The notes under the pieces are model-generated. The model was not told the DNA's origin. It saw nothing but the letters and a program-made list of their open reading frames with translations, and searched no databases. From positions 1-54,591 of the forward strand of contig JAFUVE010000029.1 in the NCBI GenBank assembly GCA_017483765.1: a stretch of 54,591 nucleotides of DNA, written 5' to 3'. Each line of letters starts with the position of its first letter. Positions within the stretch are counted from its first letter, which is position 1. Position numbers and translations under genes: made by a program. This document shows positions 25,574-33,790 of the stretch, piece after piece. This DNA is from Bacteroidaceae bacterium. GTDB taxonomy: Bacteria > Bacteroidota > Bacteroidia > Bacteroidales > Bacteroidaceae.

Positions 25574-27583
25574 TCACACCGGGTCCACATCAAAATAAAC
25601 ACGAAGAGAATTGGCAATGGGCTGCGACTGCACCTGAGTCACAACCGACTGCAACAACTGACGGGTAGCGTTCACGCTGTCCGTCAGTTCCATTTTCAGG
25701 ATAATCTTACGGATATGCATCGACTGCACCCGGCCCACAGGAGGGCAGTCCGGCCCCATCACACGCCGGCCCAGCGACTGGCGCAACAGTTTGGCGGTCT
25801 GCTCCGCCAGGTGCTCCACCGTCTTGAAGTCGCGATGAAGCAGATACACGTATATCAGACGGGTGAACGGTGGATAGCGGAACAGCTCACGCTCCTCCGA
25901 CTGAACGCGGAACATACCATCATAGTCGTTTTCAACAACATTCTTGATGATGTCGCTGTCGGCACTGCGGGTCTGAAGAATCACACGGCCTTTCTTCCCT
26001 TTACGGCCGGAACGTCCGGCCACCTGCGACAGCATATGGAACGTGCGCTCGTAGCTGCGGAAGTCGGGTAAGTTCAACATCATGTCAGCATCCAAAATGC
26101 CCACCACTCGCACGTTGTCGAAGTCCAGACCCTTCGACACCATCTGGGTGCCGATCAAGATGTCGCTCTCATGACGGGAGAACTCCTCGATGATGCGCTC
26201 ATAGGCGTTCTGGGAACGGGTCGTGTCCAAGTCCATACGAGAGACGCGGGCATCGGGAAAGAACTTCACCACCTGCTCTTCTATACGCTCCGTGCCCAGA
26301 CCTATCGTGGTGAACGAACTCTCCTCGCAGTTAGGGCAACGGGCTGGCAACGAATAGGTGCTGCCGCAGTAATGACAAGTCAGCGCGTTTGTCTTCTTGT
26401 GGAACGTCAGGCTGACGTCGCAATGCGAGCAGCGGGGAACCCACCCGCAGGTCTTGCACTCGATGAAGCTGGAGAAGCCACGGCGGTTCTGAAACAAAAT
26501 CACCTGACCGCCATCTGCCAGGGCCTCACCGATGGCGTCGAGCAGGGTCTGCGAGAAGCTGCCCTTCATCCGCTTCTGAAAACGAAGACGCTTGATGTCC
26601 ACCACCTCAATCTCCGGCAACTGCATGTCGCTGTAGCGTTTGTCCATACGGACATAGCCATAGCGGCCGTCGAGGGCCATCTTATAAGTCTCCACGCTTG
26701 GGGTGGCTGTGCCCAGCAGCGTCTTTGCCCCATACTGGCGGGCAAGCATGATGGCGGCAGCGCGGGCATGGTAGCGCGGCGCCGGGTCCTGCTGCTTGAA
26801 CGACGTCTCATGTTCCTCATCCACAATCACCAGTCCCAGATTTCGGAACGGAAGGAATATGGAAGAGCGGACGCCAAGTATCAGTTGGTAAGGACTGTCG
26901 CTCAGCTGCTTGTGGTAGACCGCCACGCGGTCGGCATCCACGAACTTGGAGTGGTAGACACCAAGCTGCGAGCCGAAGACCGCCCGCAGGCGGTTCGTGA
27001 TCTGAGTGGTCAGCGCAATCTCAGGCAGCAGGTAAAGCACCTGCTTGCCTTCATCCAGGTATTTCTGAATCAAGTGGATATACACCTCTGTCTTGCCGCT
27101 CGACGTCACACCGTGCAGCAACGTGATGTCGTGGGTGGTCCAGCTCTCCAATATCGACTTGTAAGCTTCCTGCTGCGACTCGTTCAAAGCATGCTGAACA
27201 CCGGGAACTCCCAGGCCGGCGGTCTGCTCCACGATATTCTTCCGACGGCGTTTCTTCTCCTCCTCGTCCTTCTTCATCCCAGCAGGAAAGGCGGCCTTGA
27301 ACACATCGCCAAACGGACTCATGTAGTAATGGGCTATCCAGCGCCAGAACTCCAGCTGCAGAGGAGTGACGATAGGCTGAGCGTCCAGCACGGACTCGAT
27401 GCGCTTGATGGTCACGCCCAGGGGGGAATCATCACGCAAGGCAACAACCAGTCCGACATATTTCTTCGACTTTCCAAACGGAACAACCACACGAACACCA
27501 ACCGACACCCCGGGCTCCAGCTCAGGGGGGACGGAATAAGTGAACGTGTCGAACGGAACTGGTATTACAATCTCAGCGAACAT
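25574..27583 (-). CDS. priA: Primosomal protein N' (PriA), short form lacking the winged-helix domain
   Basis: A 669-residue superfamily 2 helicase that restarts stalled replication forks. The N-terminal 3'-DNA-binding domain (FAEIVIPVPFDTFTYSVP to AAFPAGM, residues 1-103) is followed almost directly by the helicase: Walker A LLHGVTSSGKTEVY, VIVDEEHETSFKQ, LLGTATPSVETY. The zinc-binding insert (CKTCGWVPRCSHCD, CHYCGSTYSLPARCPNC) and ILDADMMLNLPDFRSYERTF come after. The winged-helix domain (about 70-80 residues in E. coli PriA) is reduced to a charged stretch of about 30 residues. All catalytic motifs are intact and no frameshift is visible. Whether this shortness is common in Prevotella should be compared. 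Confidence 0.95.
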   Translation of the reverse strand: MFAEIVIPVPFDTFTYSVPPELEPGVSVGVRVVVPFGKSKKYVGLVVALRDDSPLGVTIKRIESVLDAQPIVTPLQLEFWRWIAHYYMSPFGDVFKAAFPAGMKKDEEEKKRRRKNIVEQTAGLGVPGVQHALNESQQEAYKSILESWTTHDITLLHGVTSSGKTEVYIHLIQKYLDEGKQVLYLLPEIALTTQITNRLRAVFGSQLGVYHSKFVDADRVAVYHKQLSDSPYQLILGVRSSIFLPFRNLGLVIVDEEHETSFKQQDPAPRYHARAAAIMLARQYGAKTLLGTATPSVETYKMALDGRYGYVRMDKRYSDMQLPEIEVVDIKRLRFQKRMKGSFSQTLLDAIGEALADGGQVILFQNRRGFSSFIECKTCGWVPRCSHCDVSLTFHKKTNALTCHYCGSTYSLPARCPNCEESSFTTIGLGTERIEEQVVKFFPDARVSRMDLDTTRSQNAYERIIEEFSRHESDILIGTQMVSKGLDFDNVRVVGILDADMMLNLPDFRSYERTFHMLSQVAGRSGRKGKKGRVILQTRSADSDIIKNVVENDYDGMFRVQSEERELFRYPPFTRLIYVYLLHRDFKTVEHLAEQTAKLLRQSLGRRVMGPDCPPVGRVQSMHIRKIILKMELTDSVNATRQLLQSVVTQVQSQPIANSLRVYFDVDPV

Positions 27584-27616
27584 CTTTTAGTTTGAAGTTT
27601 GAAATTTATTGACATG

Positions 27617-27678
27617 ATTTTCGGCTGCGCTCAACAAAGCTCAATCGAGCTTGGCTTTGTATTCACTTGCACGAAAAT
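27617..27678 (+). repeat. 62-nt hairpin repeat, copy A
   Basis: Ends ATTTTCG and CGAAAAT form the outer stem and ACAAAGC with GCTTTGT the inner stem. It matches the reverse complement of copy B at 58 of 62 positions. It lies between priA and the PorT-like gene. Confidence 0.8.
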
Positions 27679-27722
27679 TGAGATTGGAAATTTAGAGTAT
27701 GTCCGAATTTCTGCGAAACAAA

Positions 27723-27744
27723 AAGCCTGACCGTGGTCAGGCTT
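27723..27744 (-). terminator. Terminator after the PorT-like gene
   Basis: AAGCCTGACC and GGTCAGGCTT form a perfect 10-bp stem around GT. Read on the minus strand it is followed by a T-rich run, so it ends transcription of the barrel gene. Confidence 0.8.
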
Positions 27745-27772
27745 CTTGATATTTCTTCTGAATTTCTGAGAA

Positions 27773-28360
27773 TCAGAACAGATAAGCCACAGAAATCTGG
27801 TGAGAGTTGTTCTTCATCTTGATTTTCTTGGTTGCATCAAGAGGGCTGTTCACATCTGCGGTCTTTCCCATTGCGATATTATAGTTATAACCCACCTGAA
27901 TATGGTTGATCAGCTTCACGCCGGCACCTACGTTCCAGCTGAAATTTGAAGACTTCATCTTATAGGTTTCACTGTCAAAAAGCTTTTTGTCGCCCACGTT
28001 GAAAGAGAACTGAGGACCTGTGGCAAAATAGATACCGGCCATACTGCCAAGACCTAATGTATATTTCAGGTTGATTGGGATGTCGATAAACTGCAATTTT
28101 TCCTTTGTGTCGTTCACCTCGATATTCTTCTGGTCATACAGCACTGCAACGTCAGCGCCTATGCCTACAATCGGAATTGTGAACTCTGCCATCGGACCAA
28201 TAAAGAAGCCTGTACGGTTGTCTGCCTTGGCAATATCCTTGTCGAACTTCACTTTTGTGATATTCAGACCACCCTTCAAGCCAAACTTAACTGGCAGCTG
28301 GGCATGAGCCGCTGTGGTCACCAGCAGCATTAACACGATGATTCTTAACGATTTTTTCAT
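27773..28360 (-). CDS. PorT-family outer-membrane beta-barrel protein (paralogue 1)
   Basis: A 195-residue barrel with a signal peptide (IIVLMLLVTTAAHAQ) and an aromatic C terminus (HQISVAYLF). It is a tandem paralogue of the next gene: LPVKFGLKGGLNITKVKFD, FFIGPMAEF, YDQKNI and NHIQVGYNYNIAMGKTADV recur almost unchanged. The family forms small outer-membrane barrels of unknown ligand. It has its own promoter, minus-strand TTTG (28421-28418), 20 bases, TAAATTTG (28397-28390), and its own terminator. Confidence 0.86.
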   Translation of the reverse strand: MKKSLRIIVLMLLVTTAAHAQLPVKFGLKGGLNITKVKFDKDIAKADNRTGFFIGPMAEFTIPIVGIGADVAVLYDQKNIEVNDTKEKLQFIDIPINLKYTLGLGSMAGIYFATGPQFSFNVGDKKLFDSETYKMKSSNFSWNVGAGVKLINHIQVGYNYNIAMGKTADVNSPLDATKKIKMKNNSHQISVAYLF

Positions 28361-28389
28361 AACATTTTTTTTGTGTGTAACTTACGATA

Positions 28390-28421
28390 CAAATTTAATG
28401 CTTTTCCGTTAAGGGTGCAAA
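28390..28421 (-). promoter_or_regulatory. Promoter of PorT-like paralogue 1
   Basis: TTTG, 20 bases, TAAATTTG on the minus strand. The same arrangement and nearly the same surrounding bases occur before paralogue 2 (29193-29224), so promoter and gene were duplicated together. Confidence 0.75.
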
Positions 28422-28535
28422 TTTTTTCTTAATTTTTTTATAGCAATTTGTTCTATCGCCTTTCAATCTTCTTGATAAAAATTGTTTTATCTAGGTCTGA
28501 AAGAACTTTTATTGAAAAACATAATGCCATTATCA

Positions 28536-29159
28536 TCAGAATAGATAAGCTACGGAAATCTGATGAGAACTGTTTTTCATCTTTACCTTCCAGACTGTAT
28601 CCTCGGTATATTGAAAATCAACATCGGCGGTTTTTCCTATAGCTATATTATAATTGTACCCTACGAGAATATGGTTTATCAACTTCACACCGGCACCGAC
28701 ATTCCAGCTGAAGTTCGAAGATTTCATCTTATAATTATCTCCTGCAAATCCCATTGTCCATGTATCACCATAAAAAAGTCTTTTATTTCCTATATTGAAT
28801 GAAAGCTGAGGACCTGTAGACAGATAGACACCAACGAAGTCGCCAAGTCCCAGATTATACTTCAAATTAATTGGGATATCAATAAACTTTAATTTCTCCC
28901 TTGTATTATTGTTTACCTTAATATTCTTTTGGTCATATAATATTGCAACATCAGCACTAATACCATTAATTGGAAGCGAGAATTCAGCCATCGGTCCAAT
29001 GAAGAAACCTGCTCTATTATCAGACACTGCAATATTCTTGTCGAACTTCACTTTTGTGATATTCAGACCGCCCTTCAAGCCAAACTTAATCGGCAGCTGG
29101 GCATGAGCCGCTGTGGTCACCAGCAGCATTAACACGATGATTTTGAATGTTTTTTTCAT
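28536..29159 (-). CDS. PorT-family outer-membrane beta-barrel protein (paralogue 2)
   Basis: A 207-residue barrel sharing the signal peptide and most barrel strands of paralogue 1 (LPIKFGLKGGLNITKVKFD, GPMAEFSLP, HILVGYNYNIAIGKTADV). It differs mainly in loops, including an added stretch DTWTMGFAGDN. Base composition drops toward A+T in its 3' half while the signal-peptide region stays nearly identical to the neighbour, which suggests duplication then loop diversification or partial gene conversion. Outer-membrane location is inferred from signal peptide and strand pattern. Confidence 0.85.
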   Translation of the reverse strand: MKKTFKIIVLMLLVTTAAHAQLPIKFGLKGGLNITKVKFDKNIAVSDNRAGFFIGPMAEFSLPINGISADVAILYDQKNIKVNNNTREKLKFIDIPINLKYNLGLGDFVGVYLSTGPQLSFNIGNKRLFYGDTWTMGFAGDNYKMKSSNFSWNVGAGVKLINHILVGYNYNIAIGKTADVDFQYTEDTVWKVKMKNSSHQISVAYLF

Positions 29160-29192
29160 AACTGTTTATTATTGTGTGTTTAACTTTCGGTG

Positions 29193-29224
29193 CAAATTTA
29201 ATGCTTTTCGGCAAATGTTGCAAA
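29193..29224 (-). promoter_or_regulatory. Promoter of PorT-like paralogue 2
   Basis: Minus strand TTTG (29224-29221), 20 bases, TAAATTTG (29200-29193). It lies in a 133-bp spacer with the divergent promoter of the next gene pair. Confidence 0.75.
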
Positions 29225-29240
29225 TTTTTCTGACTTATAA

Positions 29241-29272
29241 TTTGTTTTATTTTTCTATTTTGTGTACTTTTG
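29241..29272 (+). promoter_or_regulatory. Promoter of the 144/138-codon gene pair
   Basis: TTTG (29241-29244), 20 bases, TACTTTTG (29265-29272), with the ATG 20 bases further on. It fixes the start of the first gene at 29293 rather than at the earlier in-frame codon at 29113. Confidence 0.75.
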
Positions 29273-29292
29273 CAAATAAAAAAGAGGAAACT

Positions 29293-29727
29293 ATGTGTGA
29301 ATCAGCAGTTATATCAGACAAGGTCGTTAAGCTCAGCAGAAGAAGCTACAACCACAGGTTGGAAATTGCTTCTCCGCGGGGCTACCAACTCAGTCAATTG
29401 CAAAAGCTCAACAAAGAACTTGACAAGCTATATGAGCTCATTTATGACGAGTGGAACACCATTACGGAGGAGGATTACAAAGTTTTTGGGGAGCAACTGG
29501 TAATCCTGACTCAGACCATAAAGCAACTATATAATGCTTGCAAGAGACTGCCTAAGCACATGGGAATGGAAGAAGACACAAAAAAACTGGGCATGAATTT
29601 TGCCGCTCTCTACGAACTCAACAGCGACATCGTCAACTTCCGTATCAAGACGCCGAAAAGTGATAAAATCAAACAAGCACTTCAAAAACTGTCTGAAGTG
29701 GACGCAAACCAAAAGCATCCGGCGTAG
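29293..29727 (+). CDS. Small helical protein, possible antitoxin partner
   Basis: A 144-residue protein that I do not recognise. It is predicted largely helical (YQLSQLQKLNKELDKLYELI, EQLVILTQTIKQLYNACKRL, KIKQALQKLSEVDANQK), with no signal peptide and no clear helix-turn-helix. It starts behind a good promoter and lies 12 bp before a gene with RelE-like residues, so it may be the antitoxin or a partner subunit. It could instead be an unrelated conserved hypothetical protein. Confidence 0.6.
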   Translation: MCESAVISDKVVKLSRRSYNHRLEIASPRGYQLSQLQKLNKELDKLYELIYDEWNTITEEDYKVFGEQLVILTQTIKQLYNACKRLPKHMGMEEDTKKLGMNFAALYELNSDIVNFRIKTPKSDKIKQALQKLSEVDANQKHPA

Positions 29728-29739
29728 GAATTTTAAATT

Positions 29740-30156
29740 ATGGCCACATTTTTTACCACAACAAACTTTCGGATTAGGATTACAGCCCTTAAGTCGGTTA
29801 AAAGAGGGGTGTATGCATCTGTAGAGGATGAAATCCGTTCCTCATTTTCAGGCCTCACAATAGAGCAAATTCGCCAAAACAGGGACATGATTCTTCTTGA
29901 CGATGAATACATTCTCATTAAACTTCGCCTACCCGACAAAAAACACAAGTTAAGCAAAAGAGACGGATTCAGACTGATTTATCTTGTATATAAAAACACA
30001 GAAGAAGTTGTTTTCATGGACATTTACCCCAAAAATGGTCCTATGCAACAACTAGACATAGATGATGCACAATTGGCCGTTCTGATTCTTCAACTTGCCG
30101 AAGAAAAAAGACAGAACATCCTCATGCAATTTACCATGGAAACAGCAAGCACATAA
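29740..30156 (+). CDS. RelE-like protein, possible toxin of a two-gene module
   Basis: A 138-residue protein. Its centre reads IKLRLPDKKHKLSKRDGFRL and IYLVYKNTEEVVFMDIYPKNG, which resembles the core strands of RelE/HigB-type toxins (Arg-x-Gly-x-Arg, then Tyr and a terminal Lys). The N-terminal part (FRIRITALKSVKRGVYASVE, SSFSGLTIEQIRQNRDMILL) is longer than in typical RelE toxins. It ends 11 bp before the 3' end of the BspA-like gene on the other strand. The toxin call is from motif shape and pairing only. Confidence 0.6.
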   Translation: MATFFTTTNFRIRITALKSVKRGVYASVEDEIRSSFSGLTIEQIRQNRDMILLDDEYILIKLRLPDKKHKLSKRDGFRLIYLVYKNTEEVVFMDIYPKNGPMQQLDIDDAQLAVLILQLAEEKRQNILMQFTMETAST

Positions 30157-30167
30157 TTATCATTCCG

Positions 30168-33100
30168 TCAACCACCCGCAATCACATTGATTATCGCCAC
30201 GATGTCGGAGATATCCGTACTGCCGTCACCGTTCACGTCGCTCGATGTCTGGTACGTCTTGTCGCCGGCGATGCAGTTGATCACTGCTACGATATCTGAG
30301 ATGTCGACACTGCCGTCACGGTTCACATCGCCTTTCAAGCCACCACTGCCGGCGCTGATCTCAACGAACTCGCCGGAAACGGGATAACCTCCCACACACA
30401 CGGAGTTGTACTCGAAAACGGCTCCCTGAGGCAGGCAGATGGAAAGGCCATCAGACAGGCTCAGGCTGTTAAAGTTGTAGAGACTACCGTCCTGCCCACG
30501 GACCCTCACCACCGTATATTCGCCACGGACCTCCATGTCTGTATAGTAGGTTATGCCACCAGGACCTAACAATCCGCTGCCGCATATACCGAATCTCGAT
30601 CCGTCAAAGTTGACTTTCACACCGTCGCTGATGACCAGCGAATGCATGTCATAGCCAAGTAAATCAAGACCTTTCTCGCCTTTCACCGACAAACTGCCAC
30701 CGCCCATCAGCGTGAGTCCGCTACTGCACATGCCATCCCACAGCTTTGACTCAATCGTGTTGTCGCCCACCAAGTTGACAGTCAGGTCATCCAAATTGCT
30801 TTGTAGTCCATATACGAATGCTCCGTCTGCCTTGATGATGACATTTTTCAGTGTAAGGAATTTGGATTCAGGCTTATACGCAATCTGCATCACGCCCCGT
30901 TCATACCGTCTCCAGGCTTCTGCGTCCAAACTGGCAACCAGCTTCGTGATCTCACCGAGGTTTTGGTTCGTCAGCTCTATGCCGGCTATGACGATTCCGT
31001 AGTTGACCAAAGGGGTCTCTATCACGACCTCCTCGTTTTTCACAACGCTATTGTCATAGCCAACCACATCATAATAATCGTAGCGTGCGTCCTCGGGAGA
31101 CACGATACGGGTGTCGCCACCATACCTGACATCTATCAGATGGTGGATGCTGCTCTCGGTGCCATAGGCCCTGACCTTGCCGTTTCCAACCGGAATCTCC
31201 AGTATGCCGCCTCTCACCACAGCCCCCACACCTGCTTTTTGGCCAAGGATGCCGTACAGCCCCCAGCCGCCCAGGGTCCCGCTTTCAACGGTCAGCGTGT
31301 CTGTGATGTAGACGCCGGCTCTTAAATTACCGCCACGGCACAGCAGCTCGCCGTCTCCCGTCAGGGTGGTGCGGTCGTGGATGCAAAGGCCGTCATGCCC
31401 CATCTGGTCTGTGGCTGAGATGTAGTTCTTGCCCTCCAGGTCGATTTTCAATCCGTGGTTTCGGCATGACACAAGTTCAGCTGCTCTGCCCTGAATGGAG
31501 CAGTCCTTCAGCATCAGGGTGTTGGAATCGGGGTCGTATTTCGCATAGCCGGACTCCTTTACGCTCACACCATCGATTACGGTCAGGTCCTTGTAATTAC
31601 GGTGACTGACCTGTTTGCCCAGAATTGTTATATCGTAGACCGGTGCGTCGGGATGCTCGATGGTCACCGCCTTGCCCTTCACGAAGTCAGTACCGTCGCT
31701 GATCACCACACCCGTGGTTCCCCCACTCTGCTGATATCGGGCTCCAGCCGGAGAGACCACGTCCAGGCCGTCCTCAAGAATCAGTACCGGCAACAGTCCA
31801 ATGGAATACAAAACCTTGCCATAGGCCGTCACCTTGGTTGTTGCGCCACGCACAATCAGGGATCCGCGAAGAGTATTCCAGTCTGGAGGGGCAAACCCAC
31901 CAAAAATTCCGGCTGCACCGCCCATGAAATGAGCGTTCAGACCGCCTTCCACGGTGGTGGTGGTCCATATTTCCAGCCCCATCCCTTTGACATTCACGTC
32001 AAGAATCGCTTGTTTCCGGCTTCCTGCGGTCAACGTGGTGTTTTGCTCAAGCCGAATGCCGGTCGAGGCCTCACCATCGATGAACACAGTTCCTGCTATC
32101 TCTACCGTCAGACCGTCAACCCCCTCGTTGCGAAGGGCACACTCGGCATCAGAAGTGATGCGGACGTCGCGCAGACGCAGCGTCTTCGTCGACTGGTCAT
32201 AGCTCGCCTTTCCTGTCTTCGAGTCGGTCAGTGTCACGCCCTGGATTCGGGTCAGGTCATAGTTGTTGGTGTTGTCCACCTGGGTGCCGTTGATATAGAG
32301 GGGATAATCCTTATAGTAATAGAAATAGCCATCGGTGGGATTGGCATAAGCAACCTCAAGCTTGGACGGGTCGTAAGGGATGGCGCCTCTCAGATTCACG
32401 CAGTCCAGAAACATACCAAGCGACAAATCAGCGCTCCACGCGTCATTGCATCTGATTCGCTCCAGAGAGGTGCATCCCGCGAACATCTGAGTCATGTTCG
32501 TCACGTTCCTGGTGTTGAATTTCCGGAGGTCGAGCGTCTTCAACCCGGAGCAGCCGTAGAACATATATGCCATGTTCACCACTCTGCCGGTGTAAAGCTC
32601 GGTGAGGTCCAGCTCTTTGAGCGAAGAGCAGCCATAGAACATGGAGCTCATGTCGGCCACGTAGGTCGTAAGGAAGGTGTGGTTCAGCAGCGTGTGGAAG
32701 GTGATGGACCTCAACGACGAACAGCCTTCGAACATATGTGCCATATTTTCCGCCGACCAGGTGTTAAAACGGCTGACATCCAAATATTTCAGACTTACAC
32801 TTCCACGGAACATACTGCTCATGTCCTCCACGTTCTCGGTCTTGAAGTGCGACACATCAAGTTCATCCAGCAAGTCACACTCGCAGAACATCTCAGCCAT
32901 CGTGGTCACGGCTGAGGTGTTCAGATATTCCAGCCCTTTTATCGACTTCAGTTTCTTGCAGCGGTAAAACCACTGGCGCATACTTGTCGGACGGGCTTCT
33001 CTGAACAACGAGTCTATCACCACTTCCCGCACTGAACTACGGATCTCCGGATTCCACTGGGGCTGAACTCCCGTATTGACCACCATATCGCCTTTCCATA

Positions 33101-33287
33101 AATGGTTGATCGTGGAGCCGGCAAATGTGTCACCGGTCTTCAGCACCTTGTTGGTACACGTGAAATACAACGTTGAGCCACTCAGCCAAAGGGCATAGGG
33201 AGTCTGGCCACTGGCCAGAGGACTCAACAACAGAAGCAGCAAGACTGCCATGCTTCTGAACCAGGAGGTAAATGCAATCTTTCTCAT
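30168..33287 (-). CDS. BspA-like surface protein with DUF285 repeats and a dockerin-like C terminus
   Basis: About 1039 residues with a signal peptide (SMAVLLLLLLSPLASGQ). In-frame ATGs at 33299 and 33287 both fit; the nearer one gives the more compact signal. Residues about 95-290 hold DUF285/BspA repeats (NMTQMFAGCTSLERI, DMSSMFRGSVSLKYLDVSRF). Then come beta-helix-like modules with YDQSTKTLRLRDVRI-type units repeated about three times. The last 55 residues are two dockerin-like calcium loops, DVNRDGSVDISDIVAVIN and DVNGDGSTDISDIVAIIN. BspA proteins mediate adhesion or co-aggregation. The dockerin-like tail may act as a surface-retention module, because no cohesin is seen in the window. Confidence 0.85.
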   Translation of the reverse strand: MRKIAFTSWFRSMAVLLLLLLSPLASGQTPYALWLSGSTLYFTCTNKVLKTGDTFAGSTINHLWKGDMVVNTGVQPQWNPEIRSSVREVVIDSLFREARPTSMRQWFYRCKKLKSIKGLEYLNTSAVTTMAEMFCECDLLDELDVSHFKTENVEDMSSMFRGSVSLKYLDVSRFNTWSAENMAHMFEGCSSLRSITFHTLLNHTFLTTYVADMSSMFYGCSSLKELDLTELYTGRVVNMAYMFYGCSGLKTLDLRKFNTRNVTNMTQMFAGCTSLERIRCNDAWSADLSLGMFLDCVNLRGAIPYDPSKLEVAYANPTDGYFYYYKDYPLYINGTQVDNTNNYDLTRIQGVTLTDSKTGKASYDQSTKTLRLRDVRITSDAECALRNEGVDGLTVEIAGTVFIDGEASTGIRLEQNTTLTAGSRKQAILDVNVKGMGLEIWTTTTVEGGLNAHFMGGAAGIFGGFAPPDWNTLRGSLIVRGATTKVTAYGKVLYSIGLLPVLILEDGLDVVSPAGARYQQSGGTTGVVISDGTDFVKGKAVTIEHPDAPVYDITILGKQVSHRNYKDLTVIDGVSVKESGYAKYDPDSNTLMLKDCSIQGRAAELVSCRNHGLKIDLEGKNYISATDQMGHDGLCIHDRTTLTGDGELLCRGGNLRAGVYITDTLTVESGTLGGWGLYGILGQKAGVGAVVRGGILEIPVGNGKVRAYGTESSIHHLIDVRYGGDTRIVSPEDARYDYYDVVGYDNSVVKNEEVVIETPLVNYGIVIAGIELTNQNLGEITKLVASLDAEAWRRYERGVMQIAYKPESKFLTLKNVIIKADGAFVYGLQSNLDDLTVNLVGDNTIESKLWDGMCSSGLTLMGGGSLSVKGEKGLDLLGYDMHSLVISDGVKVNFDGSRFGICGSGLLGPGGITYYTDMEVRGEYTVVRVRGQDGSLYNFNSLSLSDGLSICLPQGAVFEYNSVCVGGYPVSGEFVEISAGSGGLKGDVNRDGSVDISDIVAVINCIAGDKTYQTSSDVNGDGSTDISDIVAIINVIAGG

Positions 33288-33790
33288 AATCATCAACATA
33301 TCAGGATTTGTAAACTCATTTTTCTTCCGATAGCATGCTGACTATCGCTATCAATCACAAAGATACTTCTTTTTTTTGATATAACAACCCTCAAACGATA
33401 AAAAAGCTATAATATGTGTCATTTCCCTTATTATTATTGACAAATATTTTTTTCAAAAAATCCTACGGCCGCATGGCTCTTTAAACTTTCAACTTTCAAC
33501 ATTAAAGGCATGTTCTAATAATTAATAAATCCAAGAGAATTATCTTTGCCTGTGTTTGCCTCTTTTTGGCATCTTTGCTCTTAACCTCTTGAAGCGTAGC
33601 TCGCTACGCTTCTGCGAGTTTGCGAGCAAATCTGCTCAAAAATAGTCTAAACACAGCCTAAAGCTAATTTTTAGAACCTGCCTAAACTAAATTGAGTCAT
33701 CTTATTTTCCACCGATACACAATAATTAAGCGCAACAATCGTTATAAACTTTTAGTGGAGGTATGTTTTGTCCACTGCAAACCAACATCA
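33288..33790. other. Spacer with BspA promoter and MITE-like copy 2
   Basis: A 503-bp gap. On the minus strand a GTTG-N19-TATCTTTG promoter lies at 33388-33358. A heptamer run (CAACTTT-like, 33484-33504) and the inverted TTTAAAGAGCCATGCGG motif (33469-33485) precede the 178-bp element at 33506-33683. A degenerate box (TATGTTTTG, near 33762) may serve porP. Confidence 0.55.
33506..33683. mobile_element. MITE-like palindromic element, copy 2
   Basis: Same length and orientation as copy 1. The inner hairpin here is perfect (GAAGCGTAG-CTCG-CTACGCTTC). The stem base pair C-G of copy 1 (24073-24119) is T-A here (33579-33625), a compensatory change. It lies upstream of the T9SS operon. Confidence 0.75.

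Noticed and set aside
26171-27595. A long plus-strand open frame (474 codons)
   Set aside because: It lies wholly antisense to priA, whose motifs are complete. Its translation has no recognisable domain.
31602-32915. A 437-codon plus-strand frame
   Set aside because: Antisense to the repeat-rich BspA-like gene; the His/Val-rich translation is the mirror of that gene's codons.
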